A DNA stretch of 64,000 nt from Purshia tridentata. Lineage: Eukaryota; Streptophyta; Magnoliopsida; Rosales; Rosaceae. A program made the position numbers and the translations under genes. The notes beneath the pieces are model-generated. The model had not been told where the DNA came from. It ran no database searches and saw only the letters and a list, made by a program, of their open reading frames with translations. Below, piece after piece: positions 44,077-56,212 of this stretch. Every line of letters starts with the position of its first letter. The stretch's first letter is position 1. Location of the stretch: the NCBI GenBank assembly GCA_003254885.1, contig QANT01004195.1, positions 62,001-126,000 of the forward strand, in the 5' to 3' direction.

Positions 44077-46684
44077 TCAATGGAGACCAGAGACGAAAGT
44101 TACTCCAGTAGAAGGCAGCCATGAAGTTCCAGCAATAAAACCAGCAACAGTGAACTGGGAAGCCTCAGCAGCTCCAATAACATGAAAGCCAGGCCATTGC
44201 ACCCTTGTGGACACTCCAGCCCCAGGCCCCATATTTGCGTATTCAGCAAAATACAGTGTCTTGAGGCTGGAGCTTCCAGCCCCAGGCCACTCCACCCAGC
44301 CTTTGGGTGCAATGGCATCGTCTATATTAGACTCCATAACAATTGCTCTAGAGTATTCCTTCCAGGGTCGGCCCAGATATGAATTGTAAGAATGTTTGAC
44401 CGAAGAGAAGTCCGAACCGGGCATGATCCTACAACTTTGGACCGAGAATCCGGTCTTTTGTCCTGGGTCGCTCCTCCCATTGGCTAGGATTGCATTGACG
44501 CCTCCACCGTTTGGCCTGTGCAGCACCAGATTGCAACTCTGGAAGACAGCAGCAGCGTTGCCAAAGATGAAGTCAAGGGTGCCATGTATGTCACATTCTC
44601 TGTAGAACTGGCGGAGGGCAAGTGCATAGAGAGTGTCTTGGTAGCCAACGATGCTACATTGGAAGAGAGCTGAATGATCTGAAGCGATGTACAAAGCCAG
44701 TGCTTGTTCTCCTTTCGGGCCTGCTGTGTTTTGGAACCCAATATCGCGAGCAATGAACCCATCTCCTGTTATGGCTGCGCATAGCCAGTCCAAATTTTTA
44801 ATATATTAAATACTGTCACATTACTTCATGACTAAAAATTAATAAACAGGGTGACATGTTTATATTTGTGTATAACATATTTGATAAAGGTAAGACCTAC
44901 TTGTATACTTTTATGTACTTATATGTGCCCGCGACTTCTTTTAATAATAAAATATTATTAAATTGAAGATATATTATTTCAAGTGATTATGTTTCTTTAT
45001 TATCACTCTAATAAAGACGGATCTCATATAAATGTGTTTTACTATATACGATGATATAACATCTAATTCTTAAAAACTAGTAATTAATAATTACATGCAC
45101 AATTCAAACGCGGGAGAGAGAGAGAGAGAGAGTACTAACTGAATGTAGCTGAGCCAGGCATGGAAGCACCATTAGCGACGCTATCATCGCCAGTAATAAT
45201 AGAGTTATATTTTCCATCCCCTATCAACGTAATACCATCTTTGTTAGTACGAATCTTCTCCTTATAAACCCCTGCCTTCACATAAATCACAAACCGACCC
45301 CCAGAAGCTGCCGTAATAGCTTCCGACACAGTCTTGTAGTTTCCAGTTCCATCTTTGGCAACTATGGCATTGGCTTTTATAGTCGTCACCGGCGCCTGAA
45401 GTAGTTTTCGATCGTCGTGTGAAACCCAGTTGGGAAAAACTTGTTCTTTCTCAGCGGTTTTACGATGAGGATTTGCGACGACTCTTGTGTTGGTGTGCTT
45501 CGACTTATCAGCACCGACGCGGTTGACAAGAGCTAATAGATTGCTTCCCAACTGGGAGAGATAGTCCATGTGCTTGGAAATCTGATGAGCCATGAGGTGT
45601 TCATGGTCCGAGAGAATACTGAGACTGTCGGTGGAGTAGTCCTTGCAAGTTTCTTGAAATGTCAAGACAGCACTTAGCCATGCTTGGATGTCTTGCTTGT
45701 TTTTTGTAGGAGAACTTTTTAGTGCCAATAGGGATTGGTCTAGTCGCTTTACTGACATGTTCATGAGCTCATCACAATAATCTGCATACATGTACAAAAA
45801 TGTACGTGAGCCTAGGTTTAGTAAATTTAAACATTCAACCTAAAATTGATTGATATAGTACGTAATTAATTTGTATGCGTATGTAGGTGTACAAAATGTG
45901 AAGCTTAATAATATAAACGTTAACACATTCAACTTATAAATTAATTGTTAATAAGTGAAAAATGAATTTTATTTTAAATATTTCCCGCACTTGTATGACA
46001 TGACCAGCTGTTAGACTTGACACTTGAATTGTTAGGTATAGTACGTATCACTGATCATGCAAAAATTAGAGCATACAACTTAAGAACCAATTAGCAATTA
46101 ACAAAAATAAAGCTGCCTATAATATAATGCAAGACTAATTTTTCAATATGCATGGGATTCTATTCTCAACATTAATAAACAACACAAATATAAAGATCTA
46201 TGTATGCGCATGCATGTATACGTACATAATAAATAACTTAAAAAGTAGAAATCATCAAACCAATTATGGTGAGACAAAATTGGAATTGGATACATGCACA
46301 GGCACACAATTTTAAGTTGTGACTACTATACGTACCTTTGACAGAAGACAGAAAATGAGGTGCAGGCTGTTGAGGTTGTTGGGGTCCAAATTGGGAGCTG
46401 AATTGGGCAATTTGAGAGGTGGCCAACATGGTCTGGGATATAGTATTGTTTAAAAGAGCCGACATGATGTGAACATGTGGTGGATGATGATCATGATGAT
46501 ACCCAGAAGATCCCAACCCCAAACCCATCAAGGTTTCAACACAGAGGGTGGGATATCTAGTAAACCCACACTCCTTTTCAACATACATCTGGTACCTATT
46601 AGTATTATCCATGGCAGCAGCCCCAGCTGTCCCGCCCAGTACTACACATCCCACTGCCCAAAACACAATCACAAACTCCAACAT
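44077..46684 (-). CDS. Pectinesterase with PMEI pro-region (PME-A)
   Basis: A 562-residue cell-wall enzyme that removes methyl esters from homogalacturonan. Exons: 46684-46336, 45781-45140 and 44774-44077 (both introns phase 1). It has a hydrophobic signal peptide (residues 1-24) and a PMEI-like pro-region with CGFTRYPTLC and QETC. One RKLL processing motif lies at 241-244. The catalytic domain has GYQDTLYALALRQFYREC (oxyanion glutamine and general-acid aspartate), GTLDFIFGNAAAVFQSC (nucleophile aspartate) and YLGRPWKEYSR (substrate-binding Arg and Trp). All key residues are present. Two family-typical spots differ: HQAVALR is EQALALY and TAQGR is LANGR. The pro-region holds an unusual histidine cluster (residues 63-72, HHDHHPPHVH) and a Gln-Pro stretch (FGPQQPQQPAP). 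A (GA)n run lies just inside its second intron. It is first of four same-strand PME genes. Confidence 0.93.
45113..45132. repeat. (GA)10 microsatellite beside a PME-A splice donor
   Basis: On the sense (minus) strand, the intron begins GTTAGTACT and then runs into (CT)10, so the simple repeat starts within 8 bases of the donor. It is likely to vary in length between individuals. Confidence 0.85.
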
Positions 46685-49600
46685 TTTCTAATATTAGAGT
46701 CACAGGTTTTGGCCAGAGAGAATGGACTAATTAATCCCTTTGGGAATGAGAGTTAGTCCCACGTCTACTATGTACTACCAAAGAGTGCAATGGGGTCTCA
46801 AATTTATAGGCCAGTTAATGAAACGTCGAGAGAAAGGTGTAGTAGTAAGAGGCCAGAGTAGTGGGCAAAGGCATTTTCTAGTGTGGGGTTTGGTGGGCCC
46901 CACGACGAGGAGGTGGTGCTCAGATGTCTTGTCATTCTGGGCCTTGGACTTGGAACCGCCTAGTTTTGAATTATTTAATGTGGGCCTGGAAAAACTCAAC
47001 TTTTTTAATATACAATATACTTGATTCTTGGTTTGTGATTCTATACCGGCCGCCGGACCCGTATATATTTTACTCACTGTACCCGCAACAATGCACTTGC
47101 ACATACGGAACTTTTTCCATACATCTAAATTCCAATCCATCCAGGTCCCCCTTTTCACCCAACATCTCATAGTATAAGTCATATTCCTAATTCCTTAACT
47201 ATGAATAACTTTTTAATATAATCATAACACCGTCAAACAGTATCACCGTCAAATAGTATTAATATTTACTAATATATTTTTCTGATAAATATATATTTGT
47301 GTATTTATACATAAATACACAAATAGTATTTCCTTAATATATTTTTTTTTATTTTTTGTTTTAGTGATAATATCTATAAATAAGTGTGAACTATTAAATG
47401 TGATTAAAGACACATTACATTCTATAATGAAAAAATTAATAAGATTAAAAGATTGGGGAGCTTAGGAGATGATCCGAATCTGTATATAAAGACTTTATAC
47501 TAATTTTAGGTTTTTTAGATGGGATTGGAATCTTAGACTAATTAATTAATAATCAGTGAATCCAAAATATGTCAATATTGATTAAACACTCTTGGAGATC
47601 ATGTGGGATTATGTTTTGGAGTTGATATTATTAATTAGTACCATGGCATAACCTTATATTAGTCATAAAAATAGAATTAACTAAATATCCTACTTGCTAA
47701 TTAATTGATAAGAACCATGTGGCTAGTAATAGTTAGTAACCAACTCAATGAAATCAAGTGATATATACCAATCATACAAAATTAAGGATCGAATTATAGC
47801 TATCAGTTCGTACTCTGACATTTCTCCCACCGAATTAAGGACACTCACTTTTAGTCATAGGACATTATTGCATGTGACAAAGAAATGTGGTACCCAATAG
47901 TTTTAAAGCATTTAATGCAAATCTAGAAGCGAGGTGCAACTAATTCAAATTATAGTTTTAAGAGAAAATTCAAACTTACGTAATTTCGTAAGCTTTTTCA
48001 TGGAAGTTTATTCATAAAATTAATAATGTAATAGTGTTATATATGTTTTATTCAAATAGGGATTGATTTTACATTTTATTTATTTTTAACAAGTATTTAG
48101 TATTATTGTTAAATAAAACTTCCAAGACTCTAAAAATTTGATAAACTCTTTATAAACTTATATATTATGTTAGAAATTTCAGAAATAATATATATACATA
48201 AAAAATCACTTAAAATTCTCATCACCTCAAGAAGGAGTACGTGAGGGAAAAGTAACAAGCCTGAGAAACTGAGTGCTTGGGGTACGAGTCCGTGTTGACC
48301 TAAACTTCACATGCGGAAAGCGAAGCATGACAAAGAAAAAGTAGCAAGCTAGAGAATTTTGAGGCTGGTGGACCTGCTAGTTAAAGACTTTTTTTGGCTA
48401 CTATTCTGTACTATTGAATTGGAGATTCTTGAAATGAATAAGTCAATGCAAGAAAGCTTTTAAAGTTTTAAACACCACCATATGTTCCCACTTTATTATA
48501 GCAACTATAAACGTACATCTATATTTCAATTTCAAGTTACAATTGTTCTTGCTTCTACCATTTAATTTTTAGCCAGACACTGTAATGTTATCCATAAATT
48601 GATTGGTTATTATAGCTACACCCGACATATATATAGTGACAGTTTTTTCAAGGGAATCAAAAGGAAGTAGTTGAAGCTTAATTTAATTTCCGTGTGAAAT
48701 TAATTAATTTCAGAAATTTCCACGCCAGATTATGAAAGAGACCATTCAGGGAATGGAATTAATGGAATGGAAGAAACTACCATCCGACAATTCGTTGGCA
48801 CATCGATCCACTTGAGGTTATGTCCTACCCAACACCTTTTAAGGCTTTTATTAATTAAGTATCTGAAAAAAGATATTCCAATTTGGTTTTTCTCTAGATC
48901 AAGTAGAAATATAATGTCATTAAACCAAAAGATCGATAGTTGGTCTATCTATCTGACCCAACTAATGCATTAAAATTATATATATTGCTCGTCAACCATT
49001 AATTGGATTCAATAGCGAACCCAAAAATTTATGTCAATGAGTGAACTTTAATCGTTAGAGAGATAGAGAAGATCAGATCGAGTAGTGAGAGAGAGCTAAA
49101 TGCCTCAATGGAAAGGTTTTTAATGTAAACTTTCAAAGACTACAACAACAGTCAATAATAATGTGGCCGGTATTCAATTAAAACTTTAAGAAAAATCTAG
49201 TAGTATTTAGAAAGTTATTGAATTTTATTAATTAATTATAACTTTTGTGAACTTTCGTATTGGTTATAGATAGATACCAAAACAAAATGAAACAAGAAAT
49301 TCACATGGGGTCTACAGATCGACAATTACTTGTCCACCCACATTGGCTCGGCCAATGGTCGAAGAACCCTAGAAGAGACCTAGATCTGTGGAGGATAAGA
49401 GAGGACGACTAATTGTTGGTGATGTGTACCCCCATTTTAATGACCCCCCCTCCACTAGAATTATAAAGTGAAATATATGGCCCTTACTTCCCAAGCATGC
49501 ATGCATGGGGTTGGAGTTCTGTTACTCTGTTAGTTAGGATAATTGCAAGAAACTCTTTAAGGGGCACTGACTTGATTGAAAAGTTGTGATGAAGCTGATC

Positions 49601-50904
49601 GAAGTGGCATGCATATTGCATGCCATGCCATGCCATGTGTTGTTGATTGTGAGGTTTAGGGGACATTAGCACATGTACGTGAATGCGATATGACATTATA
49701 TCACACTTTTGAGTTTTGACAAATTAGTAAGCCATAGTCAGCCGACGATTATATAAGTACATAGGTACCACTATACTAGCAATAATTTGGCAAAAGTCAC
49801 GAATTACAGCAATATATAATGATTAATTGATTATAATATATGCATGAACTTAATTATCTATTTTATCCTACATGCATGCAGAATGTATCCATTAATAACT
49901 CATGCATATGTACATTATTAACAAATTCGTATCAATTAACCCACATACAGTTGTATACTAAATGGAAATTAATTTACATATTCATCATTAATTGAATAAG
50001 ATCTATTTTGTTTATTAAATTCTACTGTTAGATTGGATTTTGATTCTATCCGTAGATACATTTTATATGCTTTAGGTATGTTCAATTTACCTACATATAT
50101 ATATATAAATACTCATAATTTCAATAATAATGTACCCACACGTATTTTTATAAAGTCAAAATATTAGAATGAATCAAATCTAACTACACGCCAAGAGCAT
50201 TGGTAATTGGAACATAGAGTAGGGTGGACCATTCTTTTTCGTACATTAAAGATTTGACAGATATTGGGCTTATAGCCAGGCCCATTTCACACAAACTTCG
50301 AGTGGAGTATCAGCCCATTGAGCCCAACGTTCAGATTCACAAACCCTCCAATGTTTGGTGAAGTAATCCTTTTAAGGCCCTGATAGAGAATTGGATGTGA
50401 AAGAACTCTTCATATTTGAATTAAAAGTCGAGCAATATAAAAACAGAAGAGTATAATTTCCCATTTCCCATGTACTGCATCACCACAATACACCCTTTCA
50501 AAATGACATCTACAATTGATAATATTTCCACCCTCCCGAGAAGTGATCTCTCTCCTCCTTGTGAAAAAGTTTTGAAGGCCAAAATTTGAAAATATTGGAA
50601 ACCTAGCAAATATTCAATATTCTTGGTATATAATATAACCTACAAGATGGTTTCTTTTTTCTCATTTTAAGTAATTACTTTTTACGTTATGGCTAATATA
50701 TAATAATAATGTGTTGCAAAGTACAAGAGGATGTCAATGTTTTACTGCCCTTTTTTATCATGAAATTTTGAAAAAAAAGAAATTTGACATTTGACAACAT
50801 CACCACCATCTTCACACCCCCAGAGACACAGATGTTCATCATGATCCACTCATGTTGATCATCAGCATCATGATCTGGTATGACACATGATTGGAGTAGT
50901 CTTA
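46685..50904. other. Large spacer between PME-A and PME-B
   Basis: This is 4.2 kb without a recognised gene. The PME-A promoter lies at the left end, with a TATA box at 46802-46808. The rest is AT-rich. CATGC-rich blocks occur at 49495-49507 and 49610-49640. A box-B-like GGTACGAGTCC (48281-48291) has no convincing box A nearby. The right end (about 50640-50904) is the PME-B 3'UTR. No degenerate pectinesterase copy is visible. Confidence 0.5.
46802..46808 (-). promoter_or_regulatory. TATA box of PME-A
   Basis: On the minus strand the sequence reads TATAAAT, 118 bases upstream of the PME-A ATG. That predicts transcription start near 46770 and a leader of about 85 bases. It is a canonical match at a plausible distance. 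Confidence 0.5.
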
Positions 50905-53101
50905 TTAATTTCCAAACATGCCATAGCGAACAGGAACACCCTTGACATCTTGAAGCCAAGCATTCCCTTTCAAGAAAGGCCCTACAGTGTACTCCATAGC
51001 CTCTTTCTCATCAATGACTCCCTTGTAGCCAGGCCACTTGACTCTGTTATCAGTCTTGGCTCCTGGCCCTTTGTTGTTGTACTCTGCATAATAAAGAGTC
51101 TTGAGTGCAAAGTCTCCTTCCCATGGTAACCACCCATCTGGATGAATTAAGTCCTCAATGGTTGACTCCATGATTATGGTCCTTGAGAACTCCTTCCATG
51201 GCCTCCCCAGGTAAGTCTTGAACTGAGATTTCACCGGCTCGAGGTCCTTGTCAGGCAAGATCTTGCAGTTTTGCAACACGATTCCCGTGGTTTCGCGCTT
51301 GTCTGTCCTTCCCTGGGCTGTGACAATGTTCTGTTGGTTCTCCATCGGCTTCCTGACATATATCAAACAGTTTTGAAACACAGCTGCAGCGTCGCCGAAG
51401 ATGAAGTCAATGGTGCCTGATATGACACAGCTTTTGTAGAAATGCCGGTGGGTTTGCGCATACAAGGTGTCTTGGTACCCTTCAAATCGACAGTTGAGTA
51501 AAATGGCACGGTCTGCTTGGATTCTGGCAGCCACTGCCTGGTGTTTTTCAGGACCAGCTGTGTTTCTGAATCCCATGGATTTTGCCATAAAACCTTCTCC
51601 CATGGCCGCTGCAATAGAATTGTAAATTAGTAAGGAATCAGTAACATTAATGTTTTGTAGGAATGATCTTCGAGACTTAGAAATTAAACAGATTTGACTA
51701 TCAAACTACAATAGTTATCGAGTAATCCCCTAACTATAGTATAGAATTGGCTTCACAAGAGATCCTATAAATAACCGACCAGAGTTTTCGGGATCTCATT
51801 ATAATCTCACTCATATATATATATATATATCAGTTCTTGTTTTTTAGAAGGTAAGTGGTTCAAATTTATTGAGAACATACCAAAAGTTGCAGTTTGGAAT
51901 GTCCTAACTCCATCTATAAAATTTTTGTTTCCAGTGATGATGCTCTTCTGTGATCCATCACCATATATGGTCACATTTGGCATCTTCTTTGTTATAATCA
52001 CATTCTCATCATAGACTCCTTCTTTAATGTAGATGACATACCTGAAATGGTCACAATGGCAAATCAAATTCATAAATTAACAGACATAAGAAGAGTATGA
52101 AATTCAGATTTTGTTTTTTGTTTTATTGGGTTGGACTTTACAATTCAAACATACCGTCCTTGGTACTTTTCAGGCATGGCTTTCAGCGCTTCATTAATGG
52201 TTTTGAAGTTTCCGCTGCCATCTTTGGCCACGGTGACATTGGTCGGGAGCTTTTCGTCAGTCCTCTTCAACATCCTTCGGTCCTCGCGAGTGATCCAGGT
52301 GGGGAATCCGTCCTCGTCCTGTGACAAAAGACGACGTGTTGACCCAGAAGATGCTCCGGTACCGGGGAGCTGCAACGTGGAGAAGAGAGAAAGCATGGCT
52401 AGGGAATTGCTGGTGAGCTCCTTGGTGGCCTGCAATTGTTTCTCCAAGTCCTTCTTCAACTGCCCATCCGGAAAGCCATCAATGCAGGTCTGTTGGTAAG
52501 AGATGACCGCACTCAACCAACTGTTGAGGACACCTGTTTTGACCTTCCCCCCTTCAGTGCTGTTGCCAATTTGAGAAATGGAGTCTCCCAATTCTTCCTC
52601 GGCATCTTCGAACAGCTGCTTACAATCCTCGTACGCTCCCTTCTCTTCTTCGGAGTTGAATTTGAGCTCGCCAACCTTTCCGTAGGCAGTCTTGGCCTCG
52701 TCACCTGCAGCTGAGATGGCGGTCCTGACCAATGCTTTGGGTTTCGATACACCACTTGCCTTTGACAGGATTTCTTGGCACTTGTCCTGGTAATCCGTCA
52801 CGCCACACATTTGTTTCACCACCTTTTCATTGGTGGCTGGATCAGTTTTCTTGGGTTCATCCTTTTTGGTTTCGGCCTCTTTGGGATCTGCCTTGGAAGC
52901 ATTTTTAGCATTCTCTGCTTTGCTTTGCTTGTTGCTCTTGTCCTCCTTGTTGTTGAATTTATTGACGGCTACAAAGGCCCCCACGGCGATTAGAACGAGA
53001 AGGACAACAACCACGACTCCGATGATCACCCTCTTCTTGAACTTTCGTGCCCTCTCGGCCTTTCGGCGTTCAGATATCTGGTCGAAATCTTGGAATGCCA
53101 T
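50905..53101 (-). CDS. Pectinesterase with PMEI pro-region and N-terminal membrane anchor (PME-B)
   Basis: A 603-residue group-2 pectin methylesterase. Exons: 53101-52155, 52041-51881 and 51608-50905. It starts MAFQDFDQISERRKAERARK. A basic block then precedes one transmembrane helix (about residues 25-46, VIIGVVVVVLLVLIAVGAF), giving a type II signal-anchor. A Lys/Ala/Glu-rich linker (48-95) leads into the PMEI region (CGVTDYQDKC, YQQTC). Two processing motifs are present, RRLL (256-259) and RRML (275-278). The catalytic domain has KHQAVAAR, GYQDTLYAQTHRHFYKSC, GTIDFIFGDAAAVFQNC and YLGRPWKEFSR, so all active-site residues are kept. The intron inside GR/YVIYIKEGVYDEN is not in the other three genes; the last intron (TATFG/AMGEGF) is shared. 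The ATG is preferred because it starts the family-typical MAFQDFD. The pro-part is expected to be cut off in the Golgi before export. Confidence 0.93.
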
Positions 53102-54457
53102 TGCTGAGAGAGTAGAGGCCAAGGCAGAGGTTTACTCTGCCTCGAATGAAATTCAGGCCAAAACTCACAGCAAGCAAGAGATTCAAATAGGGATGGCGTT
53201 TCAGATTTTAATGATCAAATTTTCAACCTCTTCCTATCTCTTTGTTCTTCGATTTTCAAAAGGTCTCTCGTGTTATTATTTTGGAAATTGACAGAGGAGG
53301 TCTGGTCAGGAGAGTTTTCAGGTATTCTATTTTTTTCAAAAGTTAGTTAGGAGAGGACAATAGGGGTCCTTACCTTTCCAACCGCAATTCCCCCGCGAAA
53401 TTTTTTCTCCATGCTAGCTCTCAGCTTCCAAAATTACGGGTTTGCCCCTTGCTCTCAAACTATATATGAACATATATAGTTCAAACTTGTCGATGAATGA
53501 ATTTCAGGCTGTGTTTTCTTTTGTGAGGCTATGATTAAGCTATAACAAACTCCTTAGGAATCTGGCTTGACCTTCCAGGATTTCCTAGCCAAAGACGGTC
53601 GGCACTAGATGATCGAAGCAAAATCATTAATAAAAACACTAACTAAAACAAATCAAACCAACAATAACATACAATACAATTAACATGGCTCACCCAATTG
53701 ATTTGATCAAGCTATGTCAACGGGTGTCTGCGATGAATCCACTAAAAGATGATGAATATTACAATGAATACTCAACCCTCACTTGTTTGCAAATCTCACT
53801 CAGAAGCCTAAATTCTCTCTTATGCTCTCACAATAGAGTAATTTCTCTAACTTCGGCACCCTAAAAGTCTTATTTATAAAGTGCAAGATTTAGGGTACAA
53901 GTTAGGATAAACTAGGGAGCAAGAAACCTCATAAAAGGAAAGTTTATATAGCCCTACATAAAATCCTCAAATTTTTTATTCAGGCAACCAATCACCCATT
54001 GCAAAAAATTTTATTCTTCTTCCAGGTGATTTGATCTAAAGCCACCAGGATTAATCCAATTTGCTGCACTTAAATTTCCTTATATATTCTTCATGGTTTT
54101 GAGTACAAAACCCTACATAAAGCTACCCAATATGTTAGCTTTTCTCTCGGATTCATGAGATTTGTTATATGCAATTCTTCTCACAATAATGAGTCACATG
54201 ACTACAAGCACGTAAGGATGACTATAAGAGGGTGTTTATATACACACATTTTATGCAAGAACTTTCAAGTTCTCGATTTGAACCTCCCATTGTAGAATAA
54301 TATCCGAAAATAATTGGCCACATCCATACAACTTCCATACTTTGATATACCTATTTAAGTATTTATAACAAAAAAGAAAAGGTATGAAATATTGATAAAC
54401 CCTTTTATATTGTAGGGAATTATTTCAAAAAGACTATTAATACAGAAATCTTAAAGA
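53102..54457. other. Spacer between PME-B and PME-C
   Basis: The left ~400 bases are the PME-B promoter and leader, with a TATATATG-type sequence near 53462. The middle (53500-54070) is less AT-rich and looks like non-coding repeat or long-terminal-repeat-like sequence, but no matching second copy or primer-binding site is in the window. The PME-C 3'UTR is at the right end. Confidence 0.4.
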
Positions 54458-56212
54458 TCAGATGCCTTCATCATAAGGAAATGAAGTGGACTCTAGCCAT
54501 TGATCACCAGTAATAAACTCAGACACTGTGAAATTTGATGCATCATAGTAATCCATTATGTGATACCCTTCCCAATCAACCCTACCATCTGTCACTGAAC
54601 CAGGCCCATAATTTCCATACTCTCCATAATACAAAGTGTCCAAGCCTAGGCCCCCAGGCCACTGTGTCCACCCAGTTGGGTCAATGAAGTCATCAATGTA
54701 GGACTCCAAGAACACTGTCCTAGAGTACACCCTCCATGGCCTGCCTAAGTAGCTTTTGACACTGCTGAAATTGGAGTACAAGTCATCAGCGGCCACAATT
54801 GAACAATTCTGTATCGAGATTCCGGTATCCTCATCTTCAGTGTCCCGGGACTGTGCTGTGATGACCGTGAATTGTCCTGGCATTGGCATCTTGGACACAA
54901 TGTTGCAGGCCTGGAACACCACTGCTGCATTGCCAAATATATAATCTATGGTCCCTGATATGTCACACTCTCTGTAAAATTGTCTGAAAGAGTGAACATA
55001 CAATGTGTCTTGGTAGCCATTAAAGGCACACCTGTACATTGCAGCCAAGTCTGCATTCACTCTCAGTGCCACTGCTTGGTGATTTTCTGGTCCTGCCCTG
55101 TTCACAATTGTTATATCTCTTGCCAAAAACCCCTCTCCAGACACAGCTGAGATTTTGAAAGTTGGGGAAAAGCAAACTGGGTTTAATTCAGGTTGAACTT
55201 GGATTGAAAACCCACAAAGAAAATGCAATTTGACCAAGGACTTCATTAATTAAAGGTTCGATTAATTACCTACTGTTGCAGATCTGAAGGTGGTCCAATT
55301 ACCACCTACACTTCTGTTACCAGTGATGACAGTGGTGTCACTTCCATCTCCAAGAAGTACAATGTTTGGCTTATAGCTTGGGATTTCCACATTTTCATCA
55401 TAAACCCCTTGTTTGACATAGATGATTATCCTGTCATAACTATTATTTGGAGCAAAATTCACAGCATCAGTGATGGTGGTGAAGTTCCCAGTCCCATCTG
55501 AAGCTACTGTCAGGACTCCACTCAGGTCATATTCGTCACCGGAGCTCTCTAAGATCCGGCGATCTTTCCTTGACAACCATGTTGGAGCACCCATTAGACG
55601 TCTGTTGTGACGCCCTTTTGAATTAGCCCCGGGCCTTGAGAGAGCTGAGAGAGAATTGCTGACATACTTGTATGTGCTAGTTAAGGAATTCACCAGTTTT
55701 GGCTTCATAGGACCAGAAGCAGAGTCCAGGCCTTCCAAGCATGTGTTCTTGTTTGTAAGAGCAGCACTGAGGTAGGCTCTTGCATCATTTAGTTTCCTTT
55801 TATTGGCTGCTTTGATCCGAGACATTGATCTTTGTAAAGAAGAGAGTGTGATTTGGTGGAGGTCCTTGCAATCCTGGACTGCTCCTCTTTGGTTCTCAAT
55901 GATGTTTGAGGACTGTCCTGCCTCATGAAAAAGATTGGAGAGCTTTCCGGCTTCGAAGATTGCAACTTGGAGAGATTGGAGAAGGTAGGTGAGGATGTTG
56001 GGAGTGATGTTTATTGAGATGGAGACCTTCAATGAGTCAAAGCAGACATCTGGGTATGGAGTGGACTTGCAGAATGATTTTATGGAAGATAAATGGGGAT
56101 TGAGAGAAGTAGCATTTTCGGAAGAAGAAGAAGAAGTGGGGAGAGCTCTTGTTGTTGAGAAGGAGATTATACAGAGGAGAAGCACCAGTTTTGGAATGGA
56201 GGAAGAAGCCAT
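54458..56212 (-). CDS. Pectinesterase with PMEI pro-region (PME-C)
   Basis: A 543-residue secreted pectin methylesterase with only two exons, 56212-55270 and 55146-54458, joined by a 123-base phase-1 intron (SATVG/AVSGEGF). A cleavable signal peptide occupies about residues 1-23 (LVLLLCIISFSTTRA). The PMEI region has CKSTPYPDVCFDSL, QDCKDL and NKNTCLEG. Two processing motifs are RRLM (204-207) and RRIL (218-221). The catalytic domain keeps NHQAVALRV, GYQDTLYVHSFRQFYREC, GTIDYIFGNAAVVFQAC and YLGRPWRVYSR. The usual TAQGR is TAQSR. There are several N-glycosylation sites (NITP, NNS, NFTT, NRS, NWT). It lies between PME-B and PME-D on the same strand, with a TATA-like run about 50 bases upstream of the ATG. 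Role in wall remodelling is from family knowledge; tissue is unknown. Confidence 0.93.

Noticed and set aside
48281-48291. tRNA or SINE from a box-B-like GGTACGAGTCC
   Set aside because: No acceptable box A lies at the right distance and no cloverleaf can be formed.
49495-49640. CATGCATG-rich blocks as seed-type RY regulatory elements
   Set aside because: They lie about 2.8 kb upstream of PME-A and downstream of PME-B, in DNA where such words recur. There is no positional support.
46685-50904. A fifth, decayed pectinesterase in the largest PME spacer
   Set aside because: I looked for GYQDTLY-, DFIFG- and LGRPW-like text in all frames of the listed open stretches and saw none.
52097-53291. 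Plus-strand open frames opposite PME-B exon 1
   Set aside because: They are antisense shadows of a strongly coding region, with no independent motifs.
53500-54070. Solo LTR of a retrotransposon
   Set aside because: The composition suggests a repeat, but I could not find matching ends, a target duplication or a second copy in the window.
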